The notes below the pieces were generated by a model. The model was not told the origin of the DNA, searched no databases, and saw only the letters and a list, made by a program, of their open reading frames with translations. Below, piece by piece: positions 34,660-42,743 of a stretch of DNA of 64,000 nt. The translations under genes and the position numbers were made by a program. This DNA comes from JBALVT01 sp036960305. Lineage in GTDB: Bacteria > Pseudomonadota > Gammaproteobacteria > Pseudomonadales > Halieaceae. Every line of letters starts with the position of its first letter. Position 1 is the stretch's first letter. The DNA lies in assembly GCA_036960305.1 (NCBI GenBank), contig JBALWA010000004.1, forward strand, positions 62,001 to 126,000. The letters run 5' to 3'.

Positions 34660-35370
34660 TTGGAAGAACAACTTAGTCTGATAGACCTGGTGTTGCACGC
34701 CAGTATTACTGTGCAGTTGGTGATGGCGACTTTGCTGGGGGCCTCCATGATGTCCTGGTATATGATTGTCCAGCGCTTCATTTACTTCCGCAATTCCAGA
34801 GACGAAATTTATAACTTTGAGGAGCGGTTCTGGTCTGGCATTGATTTGTCGCAGCTCTATCGAGAGGGTAATGAGCGCGCCGCAGACGGCAAGGTGGCTG
34901 GCGGAATGGAGAGTATTTTTCGCGCCGGTTTCAAGGAGTTTTCTCGCCTGGCCCAGCAGTCGGGCATGGACTCCGAGGCCGTGATCGAGGGGTCGCGCCG
35001 GGCCATGCGCGTGGCGCTGCTCAGGGAAGAGGAACGATTGGAGCGACACCTGCCTTTTCTGGCATCGGTGGGTTCAACCAGTCCCTATATCGGCCTATTC
35101 GGTACGGTTTGGGGGATAATGCACTCTTTTCGCGGTTTGGCTAATTCTACCCAGGCGACATTGTCGACGGTTGCGCCGGGCATCTCCGAGGCGTTGATTG
35201 CGACCGCGATGGGGCTGTTTGCCGCCATCCCTGCGGTGCTGGCCTACAACCGATTTGCATCCAAGGTCGATGTCTTCGGCAATCGCTATGACACCTTTGT
35301 CGATGAGTTCTCCAGTATTCTCTCTCGCCAGGCGTACGCCCTGCGCTCCCGCGAACAGAGCGAAGGCTGA
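34660..35370 (+). CDS. tolQ: Tol-Pal system proton channel subunit TolQ
   Basis: TolQ forms with TolR the inner-membrane proton channel energising TolA for outer-membrane constriction. The 236-residue protein has three transmembrane helices (about 15-38, 138-160 and 175-195) and the conserved stretches FLASVGSTSPYIGLFGTVWGIMHSF and STVAPGISEALIATAMGLFAAIPAVLAYNRF. I use the TTG at 34660, which has a strong AGGGGGGA ribosome-binding site and gives the normal N-terminus. Confidence 0.97.
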   Translation: MEEQLSLIDLVLHASITVQLVMATLLGASMMSWYMIVQRFIYFRNSRDEIYNFEERFWSGIDLSQLYREGNERAADGKVAGGMESIFRAGFKEFSRLAQQSGMDSEAVIEGSRRAMRVALLREEERLERHLPFLASVGSTSPYIGLFGTVWGIMHSFRGLANSTQATLSTVAPGISEALIATAMGLFAAIPAVLAYNRFASKVDVFGNRYDTFVDEFSSILSRQAYALRSREQSEG

Positions 35371-35379
35371 GGTAGGGCT

Positions 35380-35796
35380 GTGTCCAGAAATAAAAAACAC
35401 CGTCCGGTAGCCGAAATCAATGTCGTGCCCTACATCGATGTCATGTTGGTGCTGTTGATTATTTTTATGGTGACTGCGCCCATGCTGATGCAGGGGGTGA
35501 AGGTGGAATTGCCCGAGGCGAGCACTGACCCGGTAGAAAACCAGGACAGTGAGCCCCTTATCGTATCCGTGAAAAGCGACGGTCAACTCTATCTCAATCT
35601 AGGGGGTGACAAGGACCAGGCCTTGTCGCTGGCCACAATCAAGCAGCGTGTATCCGTGGTGATGCGGCGCAGCCCCAAAAAACCCGTGCTGGTCTGGGGA
35701 GATAAGGCGGTCGCCTATGGTGAGGTAGTGACCTTGATGGCGGCGCTGCAGGAAGCCGGTGCGCCCAGCGTTGGTCTGGTAACCGAGAACCCCTGA
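35380..35796 (+). CDS. tolR: Tol-Pal system channel subunit TolR
   Basis: TolR is the ExbD-like partner of TolQ. The 138-residue product has one N-terminal transmembrane helix with the essential aspartate in NVVPYIDVMLVLLIIFMVTAPML and a periplasmic domain. The start is GTG. The C-terminal LMAALQEAGAPSVGLVTENP is typical. The stop overlaps the tolA ATG (TGATG). Confidence 0.96.
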   Translation: MSRNKKHRPVAEINVVPYIDVMLVLLIIFMVTAPMLMQGVKVELPEASTDPVENQDSEPLIVSVKSDGQLYLNLGGDKDQALSLATIKQRVSVVMRRSPKKPVLVWGDKAVAYGEVVTLMAALQEAGAPSVGLVTENP

Positions 35797-36557
35797 TGGG
35801 AACGTCGATTTACGCTAAACCGACCTTGCCAAGAATAATTGTCAGGCCGGCGCTTGCGAGTCTGGCTTTGCATGCGCTGATGCTGCTGGCTTTGACCGTG
35901 AACTGGGCGAGTCAGGATGACAGTCGTGTGATCACGGTTAAGACGATACCCAAGTCGATCAACGCGAAACTGGTCGATATCAGTGACTTCCAGCCCAAGC
36001 CGAAACCCAAGCCAAAGCCCAAACCCAAGACTGTTTCCAAGCCGAAACCCAAGCCAAAGGCCAAGGCAGCACCCAAACCAAAGCCCAAGCCGGTCACCAA
36101 ACCCAAACCTGTCGCAAAGCCGAAACCCAAGCCCGAGCCAAAACCGGAGCCCAAATTGACGGCAGCTGAGTTGGCCGATCTGGCGCGAGCTGAGTTGTCG
36201 CATGCCATGGAGGCGGAAGAGCAGGAACAGCAGCAGCAGGCCACCGCTACTGCAGGCGAGTTGGCGGCCAGCTACGCGGCATTGATTCAAAGGACGGTGG
36301 TGAGCCGCTGGAGTCGCCCACCCAGTGCCCGCAACGGCATGGAAGTATTGTTGGCTTTGCAATTGATCCCCACGGGTGAAATCGTTAGTGTGACGGTGGT
36401 CAAGAGCAGCGGTAATTCGGCTTTTGACCGATCGGCCATTAATGCAGTTGAGAAGGCGGAACGCTTTCCGGAACTGCAGAAACTCCCGGCAGGGGAATTT
36501 GAGAAAAATTTCAGGCGATTTCGCCTGTTGTTCAGACCTGAGGATTTACGTTACTAA
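35796..36557 (+). CDS. tolA: TolA with a Lys-Pro-rich linker
   Basis: TolA spans the periplasm between TolQR and the outer-membrane Pal/TolB. This one is short (253 residues against about 420 in E. coli). It has a membrane anchor at about residues 18-38 and a linker (about 65-125) built of KPKPKPKPK-type repeats like TonB, rather than the long Ala-rich helix of E. coli TolA. A short Glu/Gln-rich helix follows. The C-terminal domain is TolA/TonB-like (SYAALIQRTVVSRWSRPP ... VTVVKSSGNSAFDRSAINAVEKAERFP). Position in tolQRAB makes the assignment secure. Confidence 0.92.
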   Translation: MGTSIYAKPTLPRIIVRPALASLALHALMLLALTVNWASQDDSRVITVKTIPKSINAKLVDISDFQPKPKPKPKPKPKTVSKPKPKPKAKAAPKPKPKPVTKPKPVAKPKPKPEPKPEPKLTAAELADLARAELSHAMEAEEQEQQQQATATAGELAASYAALIQRTVVSRWSRPPSARNGMEVLLALQLIPTGEIVSVTVVKSSGNSAFDRSAINAVEKAERFPELQKLPAGEFEKNFRRFRLLFRPEDLRY

Positions 36558-37852
36558 TGAAAACGGTTGCCTTGGCATTGTTTAATGTCGTGTTGTTGGT
36601 GGTATCGCTGGGTGCAAAGGCGGAATTGGTTATTGAGATTACCCAGGGCGTCGATGACCCCACGGCGATTGCAGTAGTGCCGTTTGCCTGGCAGGGCTCC
36701 GGGACTGCACCGGAAGATATCTCTGTGGTGGTACAGAGCGACCTTGAGCGCAGCGGCCAGTTTGCGCCGGTTGATCGTCGCGATATGTTGGGTTTTCCAA
36801 GTACCCAAAAGGATATCTTCTACCGCGATTGGCGGGCAATCGAGACCGAATACGTACTGATAGGCCGGGTGTCATCAACCGACCAGATGCGTATTGAATA
36901 TGAACTCTTTGATGTTTTGCGCCAGGCCAGTGTCTATAAAGGCGTGGAACAAGGGTCGCCCAACGAGGCACGTATGCTGGCGCATCGTGTGAGTGACCGT
37001 GTTTACGAGGCACTGACAGGCATTCGGGGTGCATTTGCAACCCGCCTGCTCTATGTGGCAGTGACCCGGGTGCCACAGGGTAAGGATCATTATCGCTTGA
37101 CGCTGGCCGACTCTGATGGCGCTAGGCCAATCGTGCTGCTGGAGTCCCGGGAGCCGGTATTGGCACCTGCCTGGTCCCCCGATGGCAAGCACATCGCCTA
37201 CGTTTCATTTGAGACCACTCGGCCCGCAATCTATCGCCAAAACCTGTTAACCGGGGCCAGGGAGCAGCTGACCAATTTTCGCGGCCTGAATGGGGCCCCG
37301 GCCTGGTCGCCGGATGGGCGGACCATGGCCATGGTGTTGTCCAAGGATGGCAGTCCGGATATCTACCTGATGGACCTGGCCAGTAAACGTCTGACGCGGG
37401 TGACCCGTCACTATGCCATTGATACCGAGCCCACCTGGATGCCGGATGGGAAGTCCCTTCTGTTCACATCAGACAGGGGCGGGCGGCCACAGATTTATCG
37501 TTATGACCTGGCCTCGGGGCAATCCAACAGACTGACCTACGAGGGGGCCTATAACGCCCGGGCGAGAGTCGCCCAGGACGGCCGCAATGTCGTCATGGTG
37601 CACCAGAAGAGCGGCCGTTTTCATATCGCGCTGCTGGATTTAGTGACAGACAGGCTGCAAATCCTTACTTCCACTGAATTGGATGAAAGTCCCAGTATCG
37701 CGCCCAATGGCTCTATGTTATTGTATGCCACTAAGTTCCAGGGTCGGGGCATTTTAGCTGCGGTTTCTGTGGACGGGGGAGTGAAATTTCGGCTGCCGGC
37801 ACGCGATGGCGATGTTCGGGAACCGGCGTGGTCACCATATATGAGCCGCTAA
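36557..37852 (+). CDS. tolB: Tol-Pal periplasmic beta-propeller protein TolB
   Basis: TolB binds Pal and TolA in the periplasm. The 431-residue protein has a signal peptide (about 1-22), the N-terminal TolB domain (AIAVVPFAWQGSG) and a six-bladed C-terminal propeller with repeated PAWSPDGKHIAYVSFE and PAWSPDGRTMAMVLSKDG blades. It overlaps the tolA stop by one base and is followed 42 bases later by pal. Confidence 0.97.
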   Translation: MKTVALALFNVVLLVVSLGAKAELVIEITQGVDDPTAIAVVPFAWQGSGTAPEDISVVVQSDLERSGQFAPVDRRDMLGFPSTQKDIFYRDWRAIETEYVLIGRVSSTDQMRIEYELFDVLRQASVYKGVEQGSPNEARMLAHRVSDRVYEALTGIRGAFATRLLYVAVTRVPQGKDHYRLTLADSDGARPIVLLESREPVLAPAWSPDGKHIAYVSFETTRPAIYRQNLLTGAREQLTNFRGLNGAPAWSPDGRTMAMVLSKDGSPDIYLMDLASKRLTRVTRHYAIDTEPTWMPDGKSLLFTSDRGGRPQIYRYDLASGQSNRLTYEGAYNARARVAQDGRNVVMVHQKSGRFHIALLDLVTDRLQILTSTELDESPSIAPNGSMLLYATKFQGRGILAAVSVDGGVKFRLPARDGDVREPAWSPYMSR

Positions 37853-37894
37853 GCGGTGTTAAAACAGATAAAAACCAGTTAAAGGATCGCATTT

Positions 37895-38416
37895 ATGAAA
37901 CATCTACCTGTTGCCGGTAAGGCTATCACTTTGCTATTTACCGCAGCATTCCTTGTGGCATGCTCCGGAAGTGACACCAAGGAAAGCGATGAGGCTGCTG
38001 CTGCAGCTGCCGCGGCAGAAGCCGCACGTGCTGCTGAACAAGCCGCTGCTGCTGCCTCTTCCACGGAAGAAGCGCGCATGCGGGAAGCTGCCATGGCGGT
38101 TGGCAATGTCTTCTACTTTGAGTTTGATAGCTCAACCTTGACTCCACAGGCTCGCGAAGCCCTGGATGCACACATTGTCCTGCTAAAGAGCAACGACCAG
38201 ACTGTGCGGTTGGAAGGTCATACGGATGAGCGCGGTACTCGCGAGTACAACATGGCTCTCGGAGAGCGTCGTGCCAATGCAGTTCGCGATTACATGGCGG
38301 GCAGTGGTGTTGCAAACTACCGTGTAGAGAGTGTGAGCTATGGGGAAGAGCAGCCCGTTGGCTACGGTTCAGGCGAATCTAACTGGTCTCAGAACCGTCG
38401 CGTCGAACTGAAGTAA
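37895..38416 (+). CDS. pal: Peptidoglycan-associated lipoprotein Pal
   Basis: Pal is the outer-membrane lipoprotein that binds peptidoglycan and TolB. The 173-residue product has a lipobox LVAC near residue 22 and an Ala-rich linker of about 35 residues (AAAAAAEAARAAEQAAAAA). The OmpA-like domain follows, with VFYFEFDSSTLTPQAREALDAH and LEGHTDERGTREYNMALGERRANAVRDY. The Ala-run linker is encoded by GCT/GCA/GCC repeats. Confidence 0.97.
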   Translation: MKHLPVAGKAITLLFTAAFLVACSGSDTKESDEAAAAAAAAEAARAAEQAAAAASSTEEARMREAAMAVGNVFYFEFDSSTLTPQAREALDAHIVLLKSNDQTVRLEGHTDERGTREYNMALGERRANAVRDYMAGSGVANYRVESVSYGEEQPVGYGSGESNWSQNRRVELK

Positions 38417-38429
38417 TTTCCGGGGTTTT

Positions 38430-39395
38430 ATGCAAAAGCTAACGAGAGCTCTTGCGCTTAGCGGGCTGGTCATTTGTGCCGGCCCGTTGGCGTTAGAGGC
38501 CCATGCCCAGGGTTACGTGGACGTAGAGGCGGAGCGCGCCTCGGCAAAGCCATCCGGTTCTACCGGTGTGCCCGAACCCACTGTTATGGTGCCGCAAAGT
38601 GCGCCGGTTTCACCGTCAACGGCAGCTGACCCCTATGGGACATCGCCCGCAAAAGCCTACCCGGCAACAAGTTATGGCGTGAATACTGCTGCTCCGACAG
38701 CGCAGCCCATGGCGGCACCTTCTGCGCCTACCGGTGGTCAATCCGCTGACCAGAATCTGGGTAATCTCTTCTACCAGCTACAGCAGTTACAGCAAGAAGT
38801 GATGATGCTCAATGGTAAAGTAGAAGAGCAGGCCCACGAACTGAGAAAGCTCAGGGAGCAAAACCTTGAGCGCTATGTTGACGTTGACCGTCGCCTGAGC
38901 GAAGTGGGTGGCGGGTCTGGCGGTTCGCCTGCTGCCGCGGCCACAACCGGCGGCGCTGCTACAATTGCCAGCCAGCCACCTGCGGGTCAGGCATCGGTAG
39001 CTGAATTGCCGGGCGAGGGTGAAGCGTATCGCGCGGCCTATGCCCTGGTCAGGAATCAACAGTTTGATCAGGCCGTGGATGGTTTTCAGCAGTTTTTGCA
39101 AAACTATCCCGCGGGTAAATACGCTCCCAATGCGCATTACTGGCTGGGGGAGTTATATCTGGTGATTGTACCTGCAGACCTGGAGTCTTCCAGGCAGGCA
39201 TTTATGTTGTTGCTGGACCAGTACCCGGACAACAGCAAGATACCCGACGCCCTGTATAAGCTCGGTAAAGTGCACTTTATGAAGGGCAACCGGGACAGGG
39301 CCAAGGAGTTCTTCGATCGCGTGATCGCAGAATACGGTTCCAGTAACAATTCCGCGGCGAAGTTGGCCCGGGACTTTCTTAGCGAGAACTACTGA
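38430..39395 (+). CDS. cpoB: Cell division coordinator CpoB (YbgF)
   Basis: CpoB couples PBP1B activity to the Tol machine in the periplasm. The 321-residue protein has a signal peptide ending near EAHAQG and a Pro/Ser/Ala-rich segment (about 35-100). A trimerising coiled coil (QLQQLQQEVMMLNGKVEEQAHELRKL) and C-terminal TPR repeats (YRAAYALVRNQQFDQAVDGFQQFLQNYP and following) complete it. It ends 11 bases or so before queE, the usual order. Confidence 0.94.
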   Translation: MQKLTRALALSGLVICAGPLALEAHAQGYVDVEAERASAKPSGSTGVPEPTVMVPQSAPVSPSTAADPYGTSPAKAYPATSYGVNTAAPTAQPMAAPSAPTGGQSADQNLGNLFYQLQQLQQEVMMLNGKVEEQAHELRKLREQNLERYVDVDRRLSEVGGGSGGSPAAAATTGGAATIASQPPAGQASVAELPGEGEAYRAAYALVRNQQFDQAVDGFQQFLQNYPAGKYAPNAHYWLGELYLVIVPADLESSRQAFMLLLDQYPDNSKIPDALYKLGKVHFMKGNRDRAKEFFDRVIAEYGSSNNSAAKLARDFLSENY

Positions 39396-39421
39396 CCACC
39401 GCGTCAGTGGGTAGGTATAGC

Positions 39422-40090
39422 GTGTCAAATTCGCTGGTTCATAGCGAAGATGCCCTGCGCATCACAGAAATATTTTACTCCCTGCAGGGAGAAGCACGTA
39501 CCGTGGGCTTGCCTACGGTATTTGTGCGTCTTACCGGTTGCCCCCTGCGCTGTGTGTATTGCGATACGGCCTATGCCTTCAGTGGCGGCGAATTGCACAG
39601 CATTGATTACATAGCGGAACAGGTCGCGAGTCACCAGCCGCGCTATGTGACGGTCACCGGGGGTGAGCCCCTGGCTCAACAACCCTGCCTGACGCTGCTG
39701 TCCAGATTGTGTGATCAAGGCTATGAGGTTTCCCTGGAAACCAGCGGAGCCATGAGTGTGGCCGAGGTGGATAGCCGGGTGGTCAAGGTGGTAGACCTCA
39801 AGACCCCGGCATCCGGTGAGATGGACCGCAATGACTACAGCAATATTGCGCTCTTGACGCCCAGTGATCAGGTCAAATTTGTCATCTGTAACCGTGAGGA
39901 TTACGAGTGGGCCAGGTTCAAACTGGACGAGTACGAGCTGGCTAGCAGGGTCTCCGATGTTCTGTTCTCGCCCAGCCACGGCCAGCTGCCAGGCCGCGAC
40001 CTGGCCCAGTGGATATTGCAGGACAATCTGGCCGTACGCATGCAGTTACAGCTGCATAAATACCTGTGGGACGACGCGCCCGGACATTGA
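39422..40090 (+). CDS. queE: 7-carboxy-7-deazaguanine synthase QueE
   Basis: QueE is a radical SAM enzyme converting 6-carboxy-tetrahydropterin to 7-carboxy-7-deazaguanine in queuosine synthesis. The product of about 222 residues has the cluster motif in CPLRCVYCDTAY (Cx3Cx2C) and the glycine-rich VTGGEPLAQ. I chose the GTG at 39422 with AGGT upstream; an earlier GTG at 39407 would add five residues. Confidence 0.93.
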   Translation: MSNSLVHSEDALRITEIFYSLQGEARTVGLPTVFVRLTGCPLRCVYCDTAYAFSGGELHSIDYIAEQVASHQPRYVTVTGGEPLAQQPCLTLLSRLCDQGYEVSLETSGAMSVAEVDSRVVKVVDLKTPASGEMDRNDYSNIALLTPSDQVKFVICNREDYEWARFKLDEYELASRVSDVLFSPSHGQLPGRDLAQWILQDNLAVRMQLQLHKYLWDDAPGH

Positions 40091-40102
40091 GAGAGAACGT
40101 GT

Positions 40103-40780
40103 ATGAGCGACGATAAACGCGCCGTTATTTTGGTTTCCGGTGGGCTGGATTCCAGCACTGTGCTGGCGATGGCAAAGAGTGAAGGTTATGATTGTTATAC
40201 GCTGAGTTTTGACTACGGCCAGCGTCATCGTGCTGAATTAGTCGCCGCTGAGCGTGTGTCTATTGCCCTGGGCGATGTAGAGCACAAGGTTGTCACCCTC
40301 AATCTGGACAGCATTGGCGGTTCTGCCCTCACAGATACCTCGATCGATGTCCCAGAGGAGGAAACCGAGGGCATACCCATTACCTATGTACCGGCCCGCA
40401 ATACAGTCTTTTTATCGATCGCTCTGGGCTGGGCCGAGGTTTTGGGTGCCAAGGATATCTTTATTGGGGTGAACGCCGTGGATTACTCCGGCTACCCGGA
40501 TTGTCGACCGGAATACATCGCCGCCTACGAAACGATGGCGAATCTGGCAACCCGCGCCGGGGTTGAAGGCGACAAGCTGACGGTCCACACCCCTCTAATG
40601 GACTGGGGCAAGGGTGAAATCATCAAGGTGGGACTGGATTTGGGGGTGGATTATGCCCTCACGGTGTCCTGCTACCAGGCCACTGAGGAGGGCCTGGCCT
40701 GCGGTCTATGCGACAGTTGTCGCCTGCGCGCGCAGGGCTTTACGGATGCCGGAGTACCCGACCCAACGCGCTACAGCTAA
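40103..40780 (+). CDS. queC: 7-cyano-7-deazaguanine synthase QueC
   Basis: QueC converts 7-carboxy-7-deazaguanine to preQ0 using ATP and ammonia. The 225-residue protein has the PP-loop motif ILVSGGLDSSTVLAMAKS, the DYSGYPDCRPEYI segment and a C-terminal zinc site (SCYQATEEGLACGLCDSCRLR). It follows queE by 12 bases and is followed by tRNA-Lys, as in Pseudomonas. Confidence 0.97.
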   Translation: MSDDKRAVILVSGGLDSSTVLAMAKSEGYDCYTLSFDYGQRHRAELVAAERVSIALGDVEHKVVTLNLDSIGGSALTDTSIDVPEEETEGIPITYVPARNTVFLSIALGWAEVLGAKDIFIGVNAVDYSGYPDCRPEYIAAYETMANLATRAGVEGDKLTVHTPLMDWGKGEIIKVGLDLGVDYALTVSCYQATEEGLACGLCDSCRLRAQGFTDAGVPDPTRYS

Positions 40781-40816
40781 TTTTCCCTAAAGTGCGGATT
40801 TTCCTGCAAAAATCCC

Positions 40817-40844
40817 TTGAATTCTGTCGCCAAAGCCGTAATAT
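40817..40844 (+). promoter_or_regulatory. Promoter of tRNA-Lys
   Basis: TTGAAT (40817-40822) and TAATAT (40839-40844) are 16 bases apart, followed by a GC-rich discriminator (CGCCG) typical of stringently controlled stable-RNA promoters. The tRNA 5' end is 15 bases after the -10. Confidence 0.6.
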
Positions 40845-40859
40845 ACGCCGCTCCTTCCG

Positions 40860-40935
40860 GGGCCGTTAGCTCAGTTGGTAGAGCAGTTGGCTTTTAACCA
40901 ATTGGTCGCTGGTTCGAATCCAGCACGGCCCACCA
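40860..40935 (+). tRNA. tRNA-Lys (anticodon UUU)
   Basis: A complete 76-base tRNA with encoded CCA. The acceptor stem GGGCCGT pairs with ACGGCCC. The D-arm is AGCTCAGTTGGTAGAGC, and the anticodon stem TTGG/CCAA encloses the loop CTTTTAA with anticodon TTT. The T-arm contains GGTTCGAATCC. It differs from E. coli tRNA-Lys at only a few stem positions. tRNA-Lys next to queC is a known integration site of ICE/pathogenicity islands in Pseudomonas. Confidence 0.98.
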
Positions 40936-40936
40936 T

Positions 40937-40978
40937 ACAAATAAAAAAGCCACCCAACAGGGTGGCTTTTTTATTTGT
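40937..40978. terminator. Strong symmetric (bidirectional) terminator
   Basis: A perfect 19-bp stem with loop AACA: the GC core GCCACCC/GGGTGGC is flanked by an A-run on the left and a T-run on the right. It can therefore terminate the tRNA transcript from the left and any read-through from the alcohol-dehydrogenase side. It begins two bases after the tRNA CCA. Confidence 0.92.
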
Positions 40979-40980
40979 CC

Positions 40981-41122
40981 GGCGGACCGTGCTGTCTTGG
41001 TTCGAACAGCCGGTTCGACAAATTGCGATAGCAATTTGAAACGAGGCGCAAAGCGCCGAAGCCCGCAGGGTCATAACAGCCCAAGGGCTGTTATGATTCA
41101 TCCAGCACGGCCGCGAACCGCC
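40981..41122. repeat. Multi-hairpin element with tRNA-Lys-like 3' arm
   Basis: Four stems follow one another: TCGAAC/GTTCGA (41002-41018), CAAATTGC-GATA-GCAATTTG (41019-41038), GGCGC-AAA-GCGCC (41045-41057) and TCATAACAGCCC/GGGCTGTTATGA (41071-41096). The ends also pair: GGCGG and CCGTGCTG at the left match CAGCACGG and CCGCC at the right. The right part repeats 13 bases of the tRNA-Lys 3' end (ATCCAGCACGGCC). It does not code for protein. It could be a mobile palindromic repeat, an att scar or a structured RNA. Confidence 0.7.
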
Positions 41123-41137
41123 AGCACCACCCACCCA

Positions 41138-42157
41138 CTATCTCTGACAGTCCACCAACACCTTGATCGCCCGCCCCTGATCCTGCGCAGTCGCCAACGC
41201 ATTCGGAAAGTCTGACAGAGGAAAACGATGGCTAATCAGTGGGGATGGATCCACCTGGCCACTGGTCAGCATAGCGATAACCTGGGGGAATTCAGTCGGG
41301 TATGCCATCGAGCCACTGATATGGAGTTCCCGGATCAACAGATTGACGAGGTCCAGCTCCACTGGCGCCTTGTGCACCCCAACTACCACGACACGTGCCC
41401 CCGTTTGGGCCATGCCGACGATTTGTTGGAAAACCCCACCAACACCGGTGGCTTCAAAGTAAACATCCACTGCCGGCATGGGCATCCCCATGACTTCACT
41501 GCTGCCATATTGATCTATTAGAAAAGCTGCCAAATCGCCACTGTCGGCCTTGAACGTCGTCGCGCCTAATGCCCTTGCAACCGCGAGTCTGTGATCAGAT
41601 AAATCCACCACCACGATGTCCTGAACACCGTAGTATTGTGCTACCAGCACCACGCCCAGACCTATCGGCCCAGCGCCGAAAATAACGATACGGTCCTCGG
41701 CCACGACCTTCCCTTGATGAACCCCGTGCATGGACACGGAAAGGGGTTCAACCATGGCCCCCTGCTCGAAACTGAGTGAGTCGGGCAGACGCAATACAGA
41801 TTGCTCATCTATAGCCGCGCCGCGCACTAACAACAGGGGCGTAAAACCGCCTTCGGGTCCACTGTTGCCAATACGATTGCCGTTCGCCTCGGGATTCATA
41901 ACAACCCGGTCCTCTGGGGCAACGTGGTGGACGTTAATCCCTGCCTCTACCACGGTACCGGAAAGCTCGTGCCCAAGGCGCATGGGTACGCCGGGCCCCA
42001 GCAGTCCACCCATGGCGATATACCCAAGATCAGACCCGCAGATGCCGCATTGTTCTACCTTGATAATCACATCATCGGGGCCAGCATGGGGTGCCTCCAC
42101 TTCAGCGATAGAGATTTCGTTCACACCCTGAATCATTACCTGGGGAATATTCGACAT
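41138..42157 (-). CDS. Zinc-type medium-chain alcohol dehydrogenase
   Basis: A 339-residue MDR-family dehydrogenase related to threonine/sorbitol dehydrogenases. The catalytic zinc ligands are visible in CGICGSD (about Cys37) and RLGHELSG. The Rossmann motif is IFGAGPIGLGVVLVA. The four-cysteine lobe that binds structural zinc in many relatives is absent: the matching stretch is MNPEANGNRIGNSGPEGG. It would oxidise an alcohol with NAD(P). It is the first protein gene beyond tRNA-Lys and converges on it. Confidence 0.88.
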   Translation of the reverse strand: MSNIPQVMIQGVNEISIAEVEAPHAGPDDVIIKVEQCGICGSDLGYIAMGGLLGPGVPMRLGHELSGTVVEAGINVHHVAPEDRVVMNPEANGNRIGNSGPEGGFTPLLLVRGAAIDEQSVLRLPDSLSFEQGAMVEPLSVSMHGVHQGKVVAEDRIVIFGAGPIGLGVVLVAQYYGVQDIVVVDLSDHRLAVARALGATTFKADSGDLAAFLIDQYGSSEVMGMPMPAVDVYFEATGVGGVFQQIVGMAQTGARVVVVGVHKAPVELDLVNLLIRELHISGSMAYPTEFPQVIAMLTSGQVDPSPLISHRFPLSDFPNALATAQDQGRAIKVLVDCQR

Positions 42158-42284
42158 AACATTCTGACTCTGTTTGGGTTTCGTGCTTTATCTTACCATC
42201 TCTTTTTAGTCGCTATCCGCTGGCAGTTCTACTCGCACTTCCCTACACTGTGCCCACTTAATTGAGCAAGCCAGGAGAGTAAAA

Positions 42285-42665
42285 ATGTTTAGTCATATGA
42301 TGGTTGGTGCCAACGATGTTCAGCAATCCAAGGTCTTTTACGATGCCGTGTTGGGTGCGCTGGGCTATGAGCCGGGTGTGATCGACGACAAGGGCCGCTG
42401 CTTCTATTTCACGCCTACCGGCATATTCGCAATAACAAAGCCCATCAATGATGAGCCTGCCAGCCATGGTAATGGCTGCACGGTCGGTTTTGCGGCCGAG
42501 GGTCCCGCTGCAGCAGATGCCTGGCATGAGGCCGGGGTGTCCAATGGTGGTACTACCTGCGAAGAGCCTCCGGGAGTTCGTGAAGGTGCAGGTGGCAAGC
42601 TCTATCTCGCCTATCTGCTCGATCCGTCCGGGAACAAGATCTGCGCCCTGCACCGGGTGAGCTGA
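42285..42665 (+). CDS. VOC-family (glyoxalase/dioxygenase-like) protein
   Basis: A 126-residue single VOC domain: MFSHMMVGANDVQQSKVFYDAVLGALGYEPG opens the first beta-alpha-beta-beta-beta unit and LYLAYLLDPSGNKICALHRV closes the second. VOC proteins bind a divalent metal and catalyse isomerisation, ring cleavage or resistance reactions; the reaction here is unknown. A good GGAGAG ribosome-binding site precedes the ATG. It is separate from the carbonic anhydrase gene by about 80 bases. Confidence 0.85.
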   Translation: MFSHMMVGANDVQQSKVFYDAVLGALGYEPGVIDDKGRCFYFTPTGIFAITKPINDEPASHGNGCTVGFAAEGPAAADAWHEAGVSNGGTTCEEPPGVREGAGGKLYLAYLLDPSGNKICALHRVS

Positions 42666-42743
42666 GCCAAAACTGGCCCCTTTTCGGCTTACATCGACTA
42701 GAGGCTGAGCTTCGTTCTGATGTGGTCGCTAGTGAGGTGTTTC

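Noticed and set aside
40981..41122. A second, degenerate tRNA gene after tRNA-Lys
   Set aside because: Only the 3' arm matches the tRNA; the hairpins do not give D- and anticodon arms of normal size, and no anticodon loop is present.
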